Part shown: positions 1 to 10,597 of the stretch, piece by piece
Layout of the letters: every line of letters begins with the position of its first letter
Position numbering within the stretch: position 1 is the first letter of the stretch
Assembly (NCBI RefSeq): GCF_015207875.1
Contig: NZ_JADEVZ010000020.1
Coordinates: forward strand, 1 to 64,000
Source of the DNA: Dolichospermum sp. LEGE 00240
Lineage (GTDB): Bacteria; Cyanobacteriota; Cyanobacteriia; Cyanobacteriales; Nostocaceae
Length of the DNA: 64,000 bases
Direction: 5' to 3'
Position numbers and translations under genes: made by a program
The notes under the pieces: model-generated
Told to the model about the DNA's origin: nothing
What the model saw: only the letters and a program-made list of their open reading frames with translations
Database searches by the model: none

Positions 1-165
1 GGAGTGGGGGAGTAGGGGAGAAATCTATCTTTACTCTTTACTCTTTACTCTTGCCTCTTGCCTATTGCCCATTAAATTATTTACTGCAATTTAGATTCTG
101 ACTATCTTACTTAATTTCTGCAAAATTGCCCACAAATTTAGATATTATTTCTGATTTTATGGATT

Positions 166-879
166 TTAGGAGTCTCTGAGTACATAACCTACACCGCGGA
201 TAGTTTGAATTAGGCGTTTTTGACCTTCTTCTTCAATTTTGAGTCGCAGGTAACGAATATACACTTCAATAACATTGGACTCACCCATAAAGTCGTAACC
301 CCAAACATTTTCTAAAATCTGTTCACGGGTTAATACTTCACGGGGATGTTCCATTAAGAACTTTAAGAGTTCAAATTCTTTCATGGTCAAGTCAATGACC
401 TTACTGTTGTAAATAACCCGGCGGGTTCCTATATCCAAAATCAAATCACCAAAGCGTAATTGTTCGGTGGTATCAACATCTGGTTTGAGATAGAGACGAA
501 TCAGCTTTAAAAAATCTTCCGAACGGTAAGGCTTGAGGATGTAATCATCAGCACCAGCATCTAAACAAGCTATGCGATCATCTACGGTGTCTCTAGCCAT
601 CAAAACTAGTATAGGAGAACGATTACCAATATTTCTGAGATTTTTACATAAAGATAGTCCTGATTCACCGACAAGCATTCGGTCTACAACAATTAAAGCA
701 GGTTGGCGATGGGTTGGATTACTGGAAGCACCGCCACAGTATTTTAATCCATTGGCTGCATCGTGAGTCACAATGGCATCATAGCCAGCTTCTTGCAAAT
801 CACCAGCTAATTGATGAGCTAAAGTTTCATCTGGTTCAATCACCAAAACAAAAACAGCGGGATTGTGGGTAGCTATCAT
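166..879 (-). CDS. nblR: OmpR/PhoB-family response regulator, NblR-like
   Basis: This is a two-domain DNA-binding response regulator of 237 residues. The receiver domain spans about residues 8-130, with acidic residues at 15-18, the likely phospho-acceptor Asp66 (in LIVVDRML) and a switch lysine in DYILKPY. A winged-helix trans_reg_C domain follows (about 140-235), ending in the family signature IQTIRGVGYVLR. The stretch MARDTVDDRIACLDAGADDY resembles what I recall of NblR, the regulator of phycobilisome breakdown under nutrient stress in cyanobacteria. The family assignment is firm, but the NblR name is from memory and could equally be a paralogue. The receiver is slightly longer than usual because of an insert around residues 48-58 (GGASSNPTHRQ). 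No partner kinase is adjacent. Confidence 0.85.
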   Translation of the reverse strand: MIATHNPAVFVLVIEPDETLAHQLAGDLQEAGYDAIVTHDAANGLKYCGGASSNPTHRQPALIVVDRMLVGESGLSLCKNLRNIGNRSPILVLMARDTVDDRIACLDAGADDYILKPYRSEDFLKLIRLYLKPDVDTTEQLRFGDLILDIGTRRVIYNSKVIDLTMKEFELLKFLMEHPREVLTREQILENVWGYDFMGESNVIEVYIRYLRLKIEEEGQKRLIQTIRGVGYVLRDS

Positions 880-1562
880 AGCAGTTGGGCTAAAAAGAAA
901 ACAAATTTGGATTGGTAATTAGAAAAAACCCTCTCCCCTGAGTTATAACCTAGTATGTTAATTTTGTGTGTTTTGGAGCGATTTTCTGGGAAATTATTGG
1001 TGTTACCGTAGTTTACACCGAAAGCATCTGTTCCAGGCACTTTCTCATAAAAATATGCGACACATTTTGTGCATGAAGTCTTATGGGATAAGGGATTCAG
1101 AATTAACACACTAGTTATAACCTATTACCGTGTTACTGATATTTCAAACAATACTAACTCAAGTTACTAATTTTCCGGTTGTACTTATATACAAGTTGCT
1201 ACAACTCAATCAGAACAATAATAATTTTTGCTTAAATGCTATTATACTCAAAATAATGCCAAACTACCTTTTTGCCCTGGACGGGTCGTCATAATTTTAC
1301 CATTTGAGTGAATAAAATCAAGATAAACTCACCCAAACCCTCTTCACTTTTGCCTCTTGCCTTTTTACTCTCTGCGTCTCTGCGCCTCTGCGTGAGGTAA
1401 AATCATATTCTGCTGAATCAATTTTTTTTAGCTTAACTGATCAGTATGGAAATCAAATGGGATTATCCATGTATCATAGATAACCCCATTAAATCTGTCA
1501 AAAGCTGAAAGCCTAAAACCCCTATTATACCCTACCAGAAACTTTTATGAATTTGCTCTTGA
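880..1562. other. Intergenic region without a supported gene
   Basis: I see no convincing coding sequence here. It holds the upstream region of the response regulator and, near 1330-1395, a low-complexity string of TTGCCTC and CTCTGCGT-type short repeats that recur in intergenic DNA elsewhere in the window. Confidence 0.5.
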
Positions 1563-1670
1563 TTACTTACCTAAACCATCATATCTATTTGGGTCTTTTT
1601 TCTCTTTTTTGTCCTTGGGATCTTTCTTAGGCTTTTTAACTTCTTTATTACCTTTTTTTTCCTTAGACAT
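1563..1670 (-). CDS. Lysine-rich microprotein (35 aa)
   Basis: This is a short open frame of 35 codons starting at ATG 1668-1670 and ending TAA. The product begins MSKEKKGNKEVKKPKKDPKD and ends DPNRYDGLGK. It is extremely basic and charged, with lysine in nearly half the positions, and has no hydrophobic core, so it would be disordered or bind nucleic acid. A GGGTGAT stretch about 8 bases before the ATG could serve as a ribosome binding site. The frame is uninterrupted and stands alone in a long non-coding gap. Poly-A tracts can make Lys-rich frames by chance, but the clean PNRYDGLGK end argues against pure low complexity. Function unknown. Confidence 0.4.
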   Translation of the reverse strand: MSKEKKGNKEVKKPKKDPKDKKEKKDPNRYDGLGK

Positions 1671-2082
1671 CAGTATCACCCAACTAGGTTTACCCGTCAA
1701 AGCTGCCACATTCTGCTATGAGTAAATCAGGGCGTAGCTTACCTGATATCCTTTAAAAACAGGAAGGGAAGCATTGCACATTTACGCTACTAATTACTAT
1801 GATACATTGTTATTTGATTTTGTTATGAATTTGATTAACTACGATACAAAACTTTAGATACCTTGTCACTATATCTAATTGAGATTTGTTGCCTTAATTC
1901 ATTATATCAGTATAATCATATAGGAATAATATTTGATTTATGAAAAGATACGTAAGGTGCGTTAGATATTACAAATCTGTTTATTGATAGAATTTATGCA
2001 GTCTGACGCACCCTACAATAGCTAATTTTTTTCAAGAATCAAATATGAGTTCTATATTTTATAACTTATTGGTAATAATTAA

Positions 2083-3324
2083 ATGACTACACCCGTAGAT
2101 ATTCTCATTCTTTCCAATGGACCTGGAGAGGTTACAACTTGGGTACGTCCTGTTGTTAAAGCATTGAGGGAAGAATTAGGACATGATGTTTCTCAACTGA
2201 GAATTTCTGTAATATTGTCACCTTGTCCCCATGCTAGTGGTAAAGAAACTGATATAGCGTTAGGTTATCCAGAGGTTGATAGAGTTCAAGCACCGGAATA
2301 TTTTTGGCAATTTTTACTGTGGGGAAAAACCGCGCAAAATTGGGAATGGAGAAATCAAGGTGTAGTCATATTTTTAGGTGGTGATCAAATTTTTCCGGTA
2401 ATTATTGGTAAAAAATTAGGATATAAAACTGTAGTTTATGCGGAATGGGAAGCGCGTTGGCACAATTTTATAGATAAATTTGCCATTATGAAAGCTCAAG
2501 TTGCGAAAAATGTCTCTGCTAAATATGCTGATAAATTCACTGTTGTTGGTGATTTGATGTTAGAAGCAGCAAAGAATGAAATCACACCTAAAATAGCAAA
2601 TCCTCAATCTAAAGTTGAACTAATTGGAATTTTACCGGGATCAAAATCTGCAAAATTAACCCAAGGTGTACCTTTAATGTTAGCAATTGCTGAATATATT
2701 TATCGTCAAAACCCAAAAACGAAGTTTTTTATTCCCGTTGCACCAACTTTAGATTTACCAACTTTAGCTAGTTTTGCTAATCCTGAAACTAATTCATTTA
2801 CAAAAGTTTTTGGGTTTCAAGGTGCATCTTTATCAGGTAATTTTCTGGCAACTACTACTGAATTAAGAGTGGAATTAAAACAAGAAAATCCAGTTTATGA
2901 TTTATTATCCCAATGTTCTATTTGTTTAACTACGGTTGGTGCAAATACCGCAGAATTAGGTGCTTTGGCTGTACCGATGATTGTCCTATTACCAACTCAA
3001 CAATTAGATGCAATGCGTTCTTGGGATGGTTTACCAGGAATATTAGCAAATTTACCGGGAGTAGGTTCTAGTTTTGCTAAATTAATTAATTGGTGGGTGT
3101 TGAGACGTAAGGGTTTATTTGCTTGGCCAAATATTTGGGCGCAAGCAGAAATTGTCCCGGAATTAGTAGGTAAATTGCAATCTGAAGAAGTGGGAGAAAT
3201 GGTTTTAGATTTGTTAGCAAATCCAGAAAAATTAGAGGCTATGCGGGATAAATTACGCAGTGTTAGAGGTGAAGGTGGTGCTGCGGATAAGTTAGCAATT
3301 TTGGTAAAACAAGAGTTATTATAG
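2083..3324 (+). CDS. LpxB-related glycosyltransferase-like protein
   Basis: The 413-residue product resembles the cyanobacterial family annotated as lipid-A-disaccharide synthase-related protein. It opens with a Rossmann-like strand and loop (DILILSNGPGEVTTWVRPVV), has a central GGDQIFPVIIGKKLGYKT segment, and carries the LLPGSK-like motif (GILPGSKSAKL) and the TTVGANTAELGALAVPMIVLLP region expected of the C-terminal nucleotide-sugar-binding half. True LpxB joins UDP-diacylglucosamine and lipid X in lipid A synthesis; whether this relative does the same is not clear from sequence. The gene is followed 29 bp downstream, on the same strand, by a restriction-modification gene, which is probably chance. 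Confidence 0.8.
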   Translation: MTTPVDILILSNGPGEVTTWVRPVVKALREELGHDVSQLRISVILSPCPHASGKETDIALGYPEVDRVQAPEYFWQFLLWGKTAQNWEWRNQGVVIFLGGDQIFPVIIGKKLGYKTVVYAEWEARWHNFIDKFAIMKAQVAKNVSAKYADKFTVVGDLMLEAAKNEITPKIANPQSKVELIGILPGSKSAKLTQGVPLMLAIAEYIYRQNPKTKFFIPVAPTLDLPTLASFANPETNSFTKVFGFQGASLSGNFLATTTELRVELKQENPVYDLLSQCSICLTTVGANTAELGALAVPMIVLLPTQQLDAMRSWDGLPGILANLPGVGSSFAKLINWWVLRRKGLFAWPNIWAQAEIVPELVGKLQSEEVGEMVLDLLANPEKLEAMRDKLRSVRGEGGAADKLAILVKQELL

Positions 3325-3353
3325 ATTTAGATAAAATTGGGATTTTTCTAGAT

Positions 3354-6300
3354 ATGAAAGCACCTGATAGCATTATTCAACTGGTTAAACATTTTCACTC
3401 TTCAATAGAATTGTATCGGGCGGGGGGAATTAATGAAACACAAACTAGAATTGAATTTATTAATCCTTTGTTTGCGGCTTTGGGATGGGATATTGGCAAT
3501 GAACGACAAATTTCTGATATTTATAAAGATGTTGTTCATGAAGACTCTTTAAAAATTAGTGATGCAAATAAAGCCAAAGCACCTGATTATAGTTTTCGGG
3601 TGGGGGGAGTGAGGAAGTTTTTTGTGGAAGCGAAAAAACCCGCTGTTAATGTGGGTCAAAACATGAGTGCAGCTTTTCAAGTCAGACGTTATGGGTGGTC
3701 TGCAAAGTTAGCTTTAAGTATTTTAACAGATTTTGAAGAATTTGCAGTTTATGACTGTCGAATTATGCCAAATAAAAATGATTCAGCATCAGTGGCTAGA
3801 ATCAAACATTTTAATTATACAGAATATATTGATAAATGGGCAGAGATTTATAATCTTTTTTCTAAGGAAGCTGTGTTAAATGGTTCTTTAGAAAGGTTTG
3901 CGGAAACTAAAGTTAAGTCTGGGATTACTGTTGATCAAAAATTTCTCCAAGAAATTGAAGTTTGGCGAGAAAATTTAGCTGCTAATATTGTTTGGCGAAA
4001 TCCGCAAATTCAACAAAGAGAGTTAAATTTTGCTGTGCAAATGACAATTAATAGAATTGTCTTTTTACGCATTTGTGAAGATAGGGGAATTGAACCTTAT
4101 CAACAGTTATATAATTTATTAAAGTTTGAAAATTTTTATCAAGAGTTAGGTCGGTTATTTATCAATGCAGATTATCGCTATAATTCTGGTTTATTCTATT
4201 TTCAAGATGAGAAAGGACGAGAGAATCCTGATGATTTTACTTTGAATTTAACTATAGATGATTCTATTTTAACCTTAATTATTAGAAAACTTTATCCTCC
4301 AGAAAGTCCTTATGAGTTTTCTGTGATTCCTGTGGAAATTTTAGGACAAGTGTATGAACAATTTTTAGGGAAAGTCATTCAAATATCTGCAAGTCGTCAA
4401 GCAGTTATTGAAGATAAACCGGAAGTAAGAAAAGCTGGAGGTGTTTATTACACTCCTAGTTATATTGTTGATTATATTATTAAACAAACTATTGGTAAGG
4501 TTTTAGAGGGTAAAAAACCAGAAAAAATCCAAGATATGACAATTCTTGATCCTGCGTGTGGTTCTGGTTCTTTTTTAATTGTGGCTTATCAATTTATCCT
4601 AGATTGGTATTTGGAACAATATCTGCAAAATCCCAAGAAATACAAAAATAAATTCTATCAAATTTCGGATCATCAATGGCGTTTAACTGCAAGTGAAAGA
4701 AAGCAAATTTTATTAACTCACATTTATGGTGTTGATATTGATCAACAAGCGGTAGAGACAACTAAGTTATCTTTGTTATTGAAGGTATTGGAGGGAGAAT
4801 CAGGAGAAACAATTACCAGACAATTACAGTTATTTAAGGAAAGGGCTTTACCTGATTTAGATTATAATATTCAATGTGGTAATACCTTGATAGATGGAGA
4901 ATTTTATCAACAGACTCAATTAGATTTTTTAGATGAGGATACGGCTTATAGGGTTAATATTTTCGACTGGGAATCAGCTTTTTCTGCTATTATGAAACGA
5001 GGTGGTTTTGATGTAGTTATTGGTAATCCTCCCTATATTAGAATTCAAGCTTTAAAAGAATGGGCTGCATTGGAAGTTGAATTTTATAAACAACAATATG
5101 TTTCTGCTAGTAAGGGGAATTATGATATTTATGTTATCTTTGTGGAAAAGGGATTGAAGTTATTAAGAAAAGATGGCTATTTAGGTTTTATTTTACCTCA
5201 TAAGTTTTTTAATGCTCAATATGGGGAGTCTATCAGGAAGTTAATTTCTGAGGGTAAATATCTGAATAAAATAGTGCATTTCGGAGATCAACAAGTTTTT
5301 CCCAAGGTTTCAACTTATACTTGTTTGCTTTTTTTGAAAAAATCACAACAATCTGATTTAGAAATGGAAAAAGTAATTGATTTAATGGATTGGAAAATCA
5401 ACAATAATAGTCAAACAGGAATTATTCATCATTCATTAGTTTCAGGTTCAGAATGGAATTTTATTTTGGGAGAAGATGCTAAAATATTTACCAAGTTACA
5501 ACAAATTAAATCTACACTAGAAGATGTAACAGAGAGAATTTTTCAAGGAATTAAAACCAGTGCTGATAGAATATATATCGTAGAAGAATTATCACGGGAA
5601 GATAATTTAATTCAAATTTCTTCTAAACAAAAACAAATAGCATACTGGTTAGAGTCTAAGTTACTACATCCTTTAATCAAAGGTGGTGATAGTAAAAGAT
5701 ATTATTTGTCTAAAACCAATAAGTTGATTATTTTTCCCTATATGCTTAAAAATAATGGTTTAATGGAATTAATTCCTATGAATACCTTTGAGAAAGAATA
5801 TCCTTTAACCTGGAATTATTTACTAGATAATAAAAATTATTTAGAAAATAGAGAAAATAGCAAGATGTTAGGAGAAAATTGGTATGGATATAGTAGATTT
5901 CAAGCTTTAAATGTCATGGCTTTACCAAAAATATTTACTCCTGATATTGCTACAGGTTCATCATTTACATGGGATAAAACAGGGGAAATCTTTTTTACAG
6001 GTGGTGTCGCTGGAGGATATGGAATTTTAGTAAAATCTAATTATTCATGGGAATACATTTTAGGGTTGTTAAATAGCAAAGTCCTAGAATTTTATCTCAA
6101 AAAATCATCTACATCTATGAGAGGTGGTTACTACAGTTTTGAATCTCGGTTTATTCGCAATCTTCCTATTAAAGTTATTGATAATTCTCAAATTTCAGAG
6201 AAGAAAAAACATGATTTAATTGTTAATTTAGTACAACAAATGCTTTCTCTGCATGAAAAAATCAATGAGGTAAATACACCCCCGTCCAAAAAAATGATTC

Positions 6301-6398
6301 AGCAACAAATACAAGCTACTGATAGACAAATCAATCAATTGGTTTATGAACTTTATGAATTAACTGATGCAGAAATAACTATGATTGAAAGGACATGA
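3354..6398 (+). CDS. Type IIG restriction-modification enzyme (single chain)
   Basis: This 1014-residue protein combines nuclease, methyltransferase and target recognition. An N-terminal PD-(D/E)XK nuclease fits residues 77-94 (PDYSF ... FVEAKK, with Asp78, Glu92 and Lys94). The N6-adenine methyltransferase core shows the SAM-binding motif I DPACGSGSFL (399-408), the GVDIDQQAVE segment, and the catalytic motif IV NPPY (558-561). The region from about 720 to 960 looks like the TaqI-type C-terminal specificity domain (WYGYSRFQAL, SRFIRNLP), and a short coiled coil ends the chain. Enzymes of this kind methylate one strand of an asymmetric site and cut at a fixed distance. All key motifs are present, so it should be active. 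No separate specificity or nuclease subunit lies nearby. Confidence 0.88.
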   Translation: MKAPDSIIQLVKHFHSSIELYRAGGINETQTRIEFINPLFAALGWDIGNERQISDIYKDVVHEDSLKISDANKAKAPDYSFRVGGVRKFFVEAKKPAVNVGQNMSAAFQVRRYGWSAKLALSILTDFEEFAVYDCRIMPNKNDSASVARIKHFNYTEYIDKWAEIYNLFSKEAVLNGSLERFAETKVKSGITVDQKFLQEIEVWRENLAANIVWRNPQIQQRELNFAVQMTINRIVFLRICEDRGIEPYQQLYNLLKFENFYQELGRLFINADYRYNSGLFYFQDEKGRENPDDFTLNLTIDDSILTLIIRKLYPPESPYEFSVIPVEILGQVYEQFLGKVIQISASRQAVIEDKPEVRKAGGVYYTPSYIVDYIIKQTIGKVLEGKKPEKIQDMTILDPACGSGSFLIVAYQFILDWYLEQYLQNPKKYKNKFYQISDHQWRLTASERKQILLTHIYGVDIDQQAVETTKLSLLLKVLEGESGETITRQLQLFKERALPDLDYNIQCGNTLIDGEFYQQTQLDFLDEDTAYRVNIFDWESAFSAIMKRGGFDVVIGNPPYIRIQALKEWAALEVEFYKQQYVSASKGNYDIYVIFVEKGLKLLRKDGYLGFILPHKFFNAQYGESIRKLISEGKYLNKIVHFGDQQVFPKVSTYTCLLFLKKSQQSDLEMEKVIDLMDWKINNNSQTGIIHHSLVSGSEWNFILGEDAKIFTKLQQIKSTLEDVTERIFQGIKTSADRIYIVEELSREDNLIQISSKQKQIAYWLESKLLHPLIKGGDSKRYYLSKTNKLIIFPYMLKNNGLMELIPMNTFEKEYPLTWNYLLDNKNYLENRENSKMLGENWYGYSRFQALNVMALPKIFTPDIATGSSFTWDKTGEIFFTGGVAGGYGILVKSNYSWEYILGLLNSKVLEFYLKKSSTSMRGGYYSFESRFIRNLPIKVIDNSQISEKKKHDLIVNLVQQMLSLHEKINEVNTPPSKKMIQQQIQATDRQINQLVYELYELTDAEITMIERT

Positions 6399-6400
6399 AT

Positions 6401-6778
6401 TTACTCTTCCCCTTGTCTGCGTCCTAGTTCATACACACCTGCACCGATACAAGCAAGTATACCAATGCTAATCCCCCAGCTATTACCTAAGCTGATATCT
6501 AGAAGCCAGTTAGATAAACCACCAAATATCAAAAATGGGAAAATGCTAAATAGTGAAGCATAAAAGGAATTTTGTGATTCTCTGGCTTTGCGAGTTTTTT
6601 CAAATTCTGATTCACTGGTATAGAGGGAACGTTCAGCAAAATTGAACCAGCGGTTGAGTTGTGTCGTTATCCATTCTCTGGTTTGGGAAAAACTCAGATA
6701 TAAGGCTAAAGCCCATAAACAAGCTCCAGCGATCGCTATTTTATCTAACTGAAAGTGAAAAGGCAATATGTCAAACAT
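6401..6778 (-). CDS. Small membrane protein, unknown function
   Basis: The product has 125 residues. Three hydrophobic segments are visible at about 13-30, 73-94 and 100-117, separated by a charged loop with many Glu, Arg and Lys residues (about 34-70). I do not recognise a family. The gene is convergent with the restriction enzyme gene, whose stop lies only 2 bp away. The frame begins at the ATG 6776-6778 and has normal codon use for the region. It may be a cyanobacterial conserved membrane protein. Confidence 0.6.
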   Translation of the reverse strand: MFDILPFHFQLDKIAIAGACLWALALYLSFSQTREWITTQLNRWFNFAERSLYTSESEFEKTRKARESQNSFYASLFSIFPFLIFGGLSNWLLDISLGNSWGISIGILACIGAGVYELGRRQGEE

Positions 6779-6870
6779 GGCATCTGTTAACTCTCCAATT
6801 GCTAATTTTAGCTTTTATCTGCCCCTAAATCCCACTATGGTGAGATTTTTGTTTTTACAGAATTATTGAC

Positions 6871-6905
6871 CGCAGATAAACGCAGATAAACGCAGATAAA
6901 TGCGG
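6871..6905. repeat. Tandem decamer CGCAGATAAA x3 plus partial unit
   Basis: Three perfect copies of the 10-bp unit CGCAGATAAA are followed by a degenerate fourth (TGCGGATGAA). It lies in an intergenic gap upstream of a small hypothetical gene. Confidence 0.85.
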
Positions 6906-6984
6906 ATGAACTCATGGATTTCATGATTCTGTGCAGCTTCACATATAATTGTTATTACCCAGGAAAAGCTTGGGGGATTGACTC

Positions 6985-7182
6985 ATGATCAAAGTATTAG
7001 ATTTAGGTATAACCGGAAAAGCTCGGATTTGGAATAACGAATCATTTGGGGAAATCGGATCTTCTAGATCATTTTTTCACGATCTTGCATATACAGTTAT
7101 TGAGGTGATGGTGCGAGATAAAATTCCTACTAATTATAATGTTAAACCACCATTTAAAAAAGTTCTGGAACAATCTTTTTGA
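6985..7182 (+). CDS. Small hypothetical protein (65 aa)
   Basis: This 65-residue frame starts with ATG 7 bases after a GGGGGA ribosome-binding-like sequence. The product (MIKVLDLGITGKARIWNNES ...) has no motif I recognise. It is mixed alpha/beta in character, with no membrane segment. It sits alone between an intergenic tandem repeat and the convergent ftsH gene. The good ribosome binding site is the main support; it could also be the remnant of a longer gene. Confidence 0.4.
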   Translation: MIKVLDLGITGKARIWNNESFGEIGSSRSFFHDLAYTVIEVMVRDKIPTNYNVKPPFKKVLEQSF

Positions 7183-7204
7183 TATTTTTATTAATCAGAA
7201 AGAA

Positions 7205-7232
7205 GTAGAGACATTACATGGAACGTCTCTAC
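7205..7232 (-). terminator. Hairpin behind ftsH
   Basis: A perfect 8-bp stem (GTAGAGAC / GTCTCTAC) with a 12-base loop lies 20 bp past the ftsH stop. Read on the minus strand it is followed by TTCTTTC, so it may end ftsH transcription. The same sequence type also occurs as a dispersed repeat in cyanobacteria. Confidence 0.5.
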
Positions 7233-7251
7233 AAAGATTATGTAAACTCAA

Positions 7252-9159
7252 CTAATAAGTTGCGGCTACTGGCTCATTAGTGACTTTAACGGCTGTATTA
7301 TCAGCGACAATGGTGCGGAATACATCCCCTTCAATGGTTTCTTGTTCTATTAACAAATCAACGGCTCGTTCCAAGGTTAAGCGGTTTTCTTGAATGATTT
7401 CTTTAGCTTGAAGATAACAGCGGTTAACAATCTCCCGGACTGCGTGATCAATTTTCGCCGCAATGTCTTCGGAATATTCAGATTTATTCATCCAGTCCCG
7501 TCCTAAAAATACATCGTTGTTTTGATTTTCTAGGGAAACTGGACCTAAATCGGACATTCCAAATTTCGTTACCATTTGTCGTGCCATACTGGTAACTTGT
7601 TGCAAGTCATTTCCTGCACCTGTGGTAACTTCCGCTTTCCCAAACACGATTTCTTCAGCCGCGCGACCACCTAAAGTTGCGGCAATGCGGGCTAAAATTT
7701 GGGAACGGGAAATTAAACCCTGTTCTTCATTGGGAGTAAACCAAGTTAAACCTAGTGCTTGTCCTCTGGGAATGAGTGTAACCTTTTGTACAGGATCATG
7801 ACCTGTAACTAATGTTCCTACTAAAGCGTGTCCAACTTCGTGGTAAGCAATCAGGCGTTTGTTTTTGCTGTCTACTAAAGCAGTCCCTTCCATACCGGCG
7901 ACTACTCTATCTATGGCGTTATCAATTTCTAAGTCGGTAACGGCTTCTTTACGTCTCCTGGCGGTGAGAATGGCGGCTTCGTTGAGTAAATTGGCTAAAT
8001 CTGCACCAGTAAATCCAGGAGTGCGGCGAGCGATCGCTTCTAAAGATACACTAGGATCAATTTTCTTATTCTGAGCGTGGACTGTCAAAATTTCCTGTCT
8101 TCCCTTCAAATCGGGAACATCCACAATTACCTGTCTATCGAAGCGTCCTGGACGTAATAGAGCCGAATCAAGGACATCTGGACGGTTAGTAGCCGCAATA
8201 ATAATAATCCCTGTATTGCCTTCAAAACCATCCATTTCCGTTAATAGCTGGTTGAGGGTTTGTTCCCGTTCATCATTTCCACCCCCAATACCTGCACCCC
8301 GTTGTCTTCCTACTGCGTCAATTTCATCAATAAATATTAAACAAGGAGCATTTTCTTTGGCTTTTTTGAATAAATCGCGGACACGGGAAGCGCCGACACC
8401 AACGAACATTTCCACAAATTCTGAGCCAGACATACTGAAAAATGGCACACCTGCTTCCCCAGCAATGGCTTTGGCGAGTAAGGTTTTTCCTGTTCCTGGT
8501 GGTCCAATTAATAGTACACCTTTGGGAATTTTTGCCCCTACCGCTGTAAATTTTTCTGGTTGTTTGAGGAAAGTAACAACTTCTTCTAATTCTTCTTTGG
8601 CTTCCTTGACTCCGGCCACATCATTAAATTTTACGCCTGTTTTCGCTTCCATTTGAAACCGAGCGCGAGATTTACCAAAACTCATGGCTTGGTTAGAAGC
8701 ATTGGCAGAACGCCGCAGGAATAATAACATGAGTGCCACTAGGGGTAAAATCCACATGAGATTAATTAATAAGCCTACAGCGGCTCTGTTACCAGCGGAG
8801 GAAACTTCGCCAAAATCCACGTTTTTTTCTTTAAGTTTGTTAATTAATTCCGAATTTTGATCTAAAAGGCGGACTTGTAAAGGTGGAGTGTCGGGTTTTT
8901 GTCCCACTAAATAAACTCTAGCTGTTTGTTCAGCTTGATCTAACTCTACTTTTTTAACTTCTCCTTTATTGGCTTTTTGAATTAATTCACCATAGGTTAA
9001 AGAATTTCGCTCAGTTTTTTGTTGCGCTAAAACGGGATTAGTGCCAATCACACCGGGTAATATCATCAACCCGGCAGCCATAATTCCTGTTAATACATGA
9101 CGCGGAGAAGAACCTGGTAATTGCTGTTTGATCAAAGCTTTTTTGTGCAAATTTTTCAT
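7252..9159 (-). CDS. ftsH: ATP-dependent zinc metalloprotease FtsH
   Basis: This membrane-bound AAA protease of 635 residues degrades damaged membrane proteins; in cyanobacteria FtsH hexamers act in photosystem II repair. Two hydrophobic segments are visible (about 22-45 and 127-148), with the domain between them facing the lumen or periplasm. The AAA module has Walker A GPPGTGKT (219-226), Walker B IFIDEID (275-281) and the second region of homology [20 protein letters not shown] (323-342). The peptidase zinc site is HEVGH (440-444). All catalytic residues are intact. Cyanobacteria usually have four FtsH paralogues and I cannot say with confidence which this is. The N-terminus is longer than in some homologues, but the first ATG gives a sensible positively charged leader ([11 protein letters not shown]). 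Confidence 0.97.
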   Translation of the reverse strand: MKNLHKKALIKQQLPGSSPRHVLTGIMAAGLMILPGVIGTNPVLAQQKTERNSLTYGELIQKANKGEVKKVELDQAEQTARVYLVGQKPDTPPLQVRLLDQNSELINKLKEKNVDFGEVSSAGNRAAVGLLINLMWILPLVALMLLFLRRSANASNQAMSFGKSRARFQMEAKTGVKFNDVAGVKEAKEELEEVVTFLKQPEKFTAVGAKIPKGVLLIGPPGTGKTLLAKAIAGEAGVPFFSMSGSEFVEMFVGVGASRVRDLFKKAKENAPCLIFIDEIDAVGRQRGAGIGGGNDEREQTLNQLLTEMDGFEGNTGIIIIAATNRPDVLDSALLRPGRFDRQVIVDVPDLKGRQEILTVHAQNKKIDPSVSLEAIARRTPGFTGADLANLLNEAAILTARRRKEAVTDLEIDNAIDRVVAGMEGTALVDSKNKRLIAYHEVGHALVGTLVTGHDPVQKVTLIPRGQALGLTWFTPNEEQGLISRSQILARIAATLGGRAAEEIVFGKAEVTTGAGNDLQQVTSMARQMVTKFGMSDLGPVSLENQNNDVFLGRDWMNKSEYSEDIAAKIDHAVREIVNRCYLQAKEIIQENRLTLERAVDLLIEQETIEGDVFRTIVADNTAVKVTNEPVAATY

Positions 9160-9422
9160 AATAGTTACGCTTTATGGCTGTTTTTGGCGGAAATTGTCAA
9201 ATCTAGAAATTATAGTTTTCTTCTAACAGTTTAACTGTCAAACTCGATTATTAACAGGTGACAGTGAAGAAGGTGAGAGTCTTTAAGATAACTGATTGTC
9301 CTGGGGAATTTGGGATTTTTGATCAGGGATTTCTCGGTCATGCTTGGCGATTCCTACGGAGCGCTTCGCTATCGCCCAACCTCATGTAAAATGAATATTC
9401 CGGTCTGTATTTTCTCAACATC

Positions 9423-10511
9423 ATGGGCAGCACTTTTGGTCATCTTTTCCGTATTACGACTTTTGGCGAATCTCACGGCGGCGGTGTGGGCGTTATCATT
9501 GATGGATGTCCCCCACAACTGGAAATTTCTGCCGAGGAAATTCAATTTGAGTTAGATAGAAGACGGCCAGGACAAAGTAAGATTACCACTCCTCGCAAAG
9601 AAGCTGACACCTGTGAGATTTTATCGGGTGTGTTTGAGGGAAAAACTCTGGGAACACCCATTGCCATTTTAGTCAGAAATAAAAATACTCGTCCCGAAGA
9701 TTATGATGAGATGGCGCAGAAATATCGCCCTTCTCACGCAGATGCTACCTATGATGCTAAATATGGCTTGAGAAATTGGCAAGGTGGTGGCAGGTCGTCA
9801 GCCCGTGAGACAATAGGTAGAGTTGCTGCTGGTGCGATCGCTAAAAAGATTTTACATCAAGTTGCAGGTGTAGAAGTAATCGCCTATGTGAAGCGCATTA
9901 AAGATTTAGAAGGGGTTGTTGATACCAATACTGTCACTTTAGCAGATGTCGAAAGCAATATCGTCCGCTGTCCAGATGGCGAAATTGCCAACACCATGAT
10001 TTCCTTAATCGAACAAACCGGTCGAGATGGTAATTCTATTGGTGGTGTCGTTGAATGTGTGGTGCGGAATGTTCCCAAGGGTTTAGGCGAACCAATTTTT
10101 GATAAATTAGAAGCAGATTTAGCAAAAGCAGTGATGTCATTACCTGCAAGTAAAGGTTTTGAAATCGGTTCTGGTTTTGACGGAACTTTATTAACAGGTT
10201 TTGAACATAACGACGAATTTTATATTGATGAACATGGGGAAATTAGAACAGTAACCAACCGTTCTGGCGGTATTCAAGGGGGAATTTCCAACGGTGAAAA
10301 CATTATTCTCCGCGTGGCTTTTAAACCAACGGCTACGATTAGAAAGGAACAAAAAACCGTAACAAAGGAAGGGGAAGAAACGGTTTTAGCAGGAAAAGGA
10401 AGACATGATCCTTGTGTTTTACCCCGCGCTGTGCCGATGGTTGATGCGATGGTGGCTTTAGTTTTATGTGATCATCTATTAAGGCATTATGGACAGTGTA
10501 AGGTGTTGTGA
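9423..10511 (+). CDS. aroC: Chorismate synthase
   Basis: AroC carries out the last step of the shikimate pathway, the FMN-dependent 1,4-elimination of phosphate from EPSP to give chorismate, the precursor of aromatic amino acids and quinones. The 362-residue protein begins with the signature [16 protein letters not shown] and contains [20 protein letters not shown] (signature 2) and [20 protein letters not shown] (signature 3), which hold the FMN and substrate-binding His and Arg residues. Length is normal. The ATG at 9423 is supported by homologues beginning at this point. A HIP1 palindrome lies within the gene near 9836. It stands as a single gene between ftsH (divergent) and a non-coding gap. 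Confidence 0.97.
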   Translation: MGSTFGHLFRITTFGESHGGGVGVIIDGCPPQLEISAEEIQFELDRRRPGQSKITTPRKEADTCEILSGVFEGKTLGTPIAILVRNKNTRPEDYDEMAQKYRPSHADATYDAKYGLRNWQGGGRSSARETIGRVAAGAIAKKILHQVAGVEVIAYVKRIKDLEGVVDTNTVTLADVESNIVRCPDGEIANTMISLIEQTGRDGNSIGGVVECVVRNVPKGLGEPIFDKLEADLAKAVMSLPASKGFEIGSGFDGTLLTGFEHNDEFYIDEHGEIRTVTNRSGGIQGGISNGENIILRVAFKPTATIRKEQKTVTKEGEETVLAGKGRHDPCVLPRAVPMVDAMVALVLCDHLLRHYGQCKVL

Positions 10512-10597
10512 TCATACTTAATCAAGTGGAATTGCATCAACACTTATTATGAATACCGTGAATATGAACCAAAACCATCAAAAAAAGAGATTGAAAC

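Noticed and set aside
876-1109. 77-codon frame on the minus strand next to the response regulator gene
   Set aside because: No recognisable motif, no good ribosome binding site, and it overlaps what should be the regulator's promoter region.
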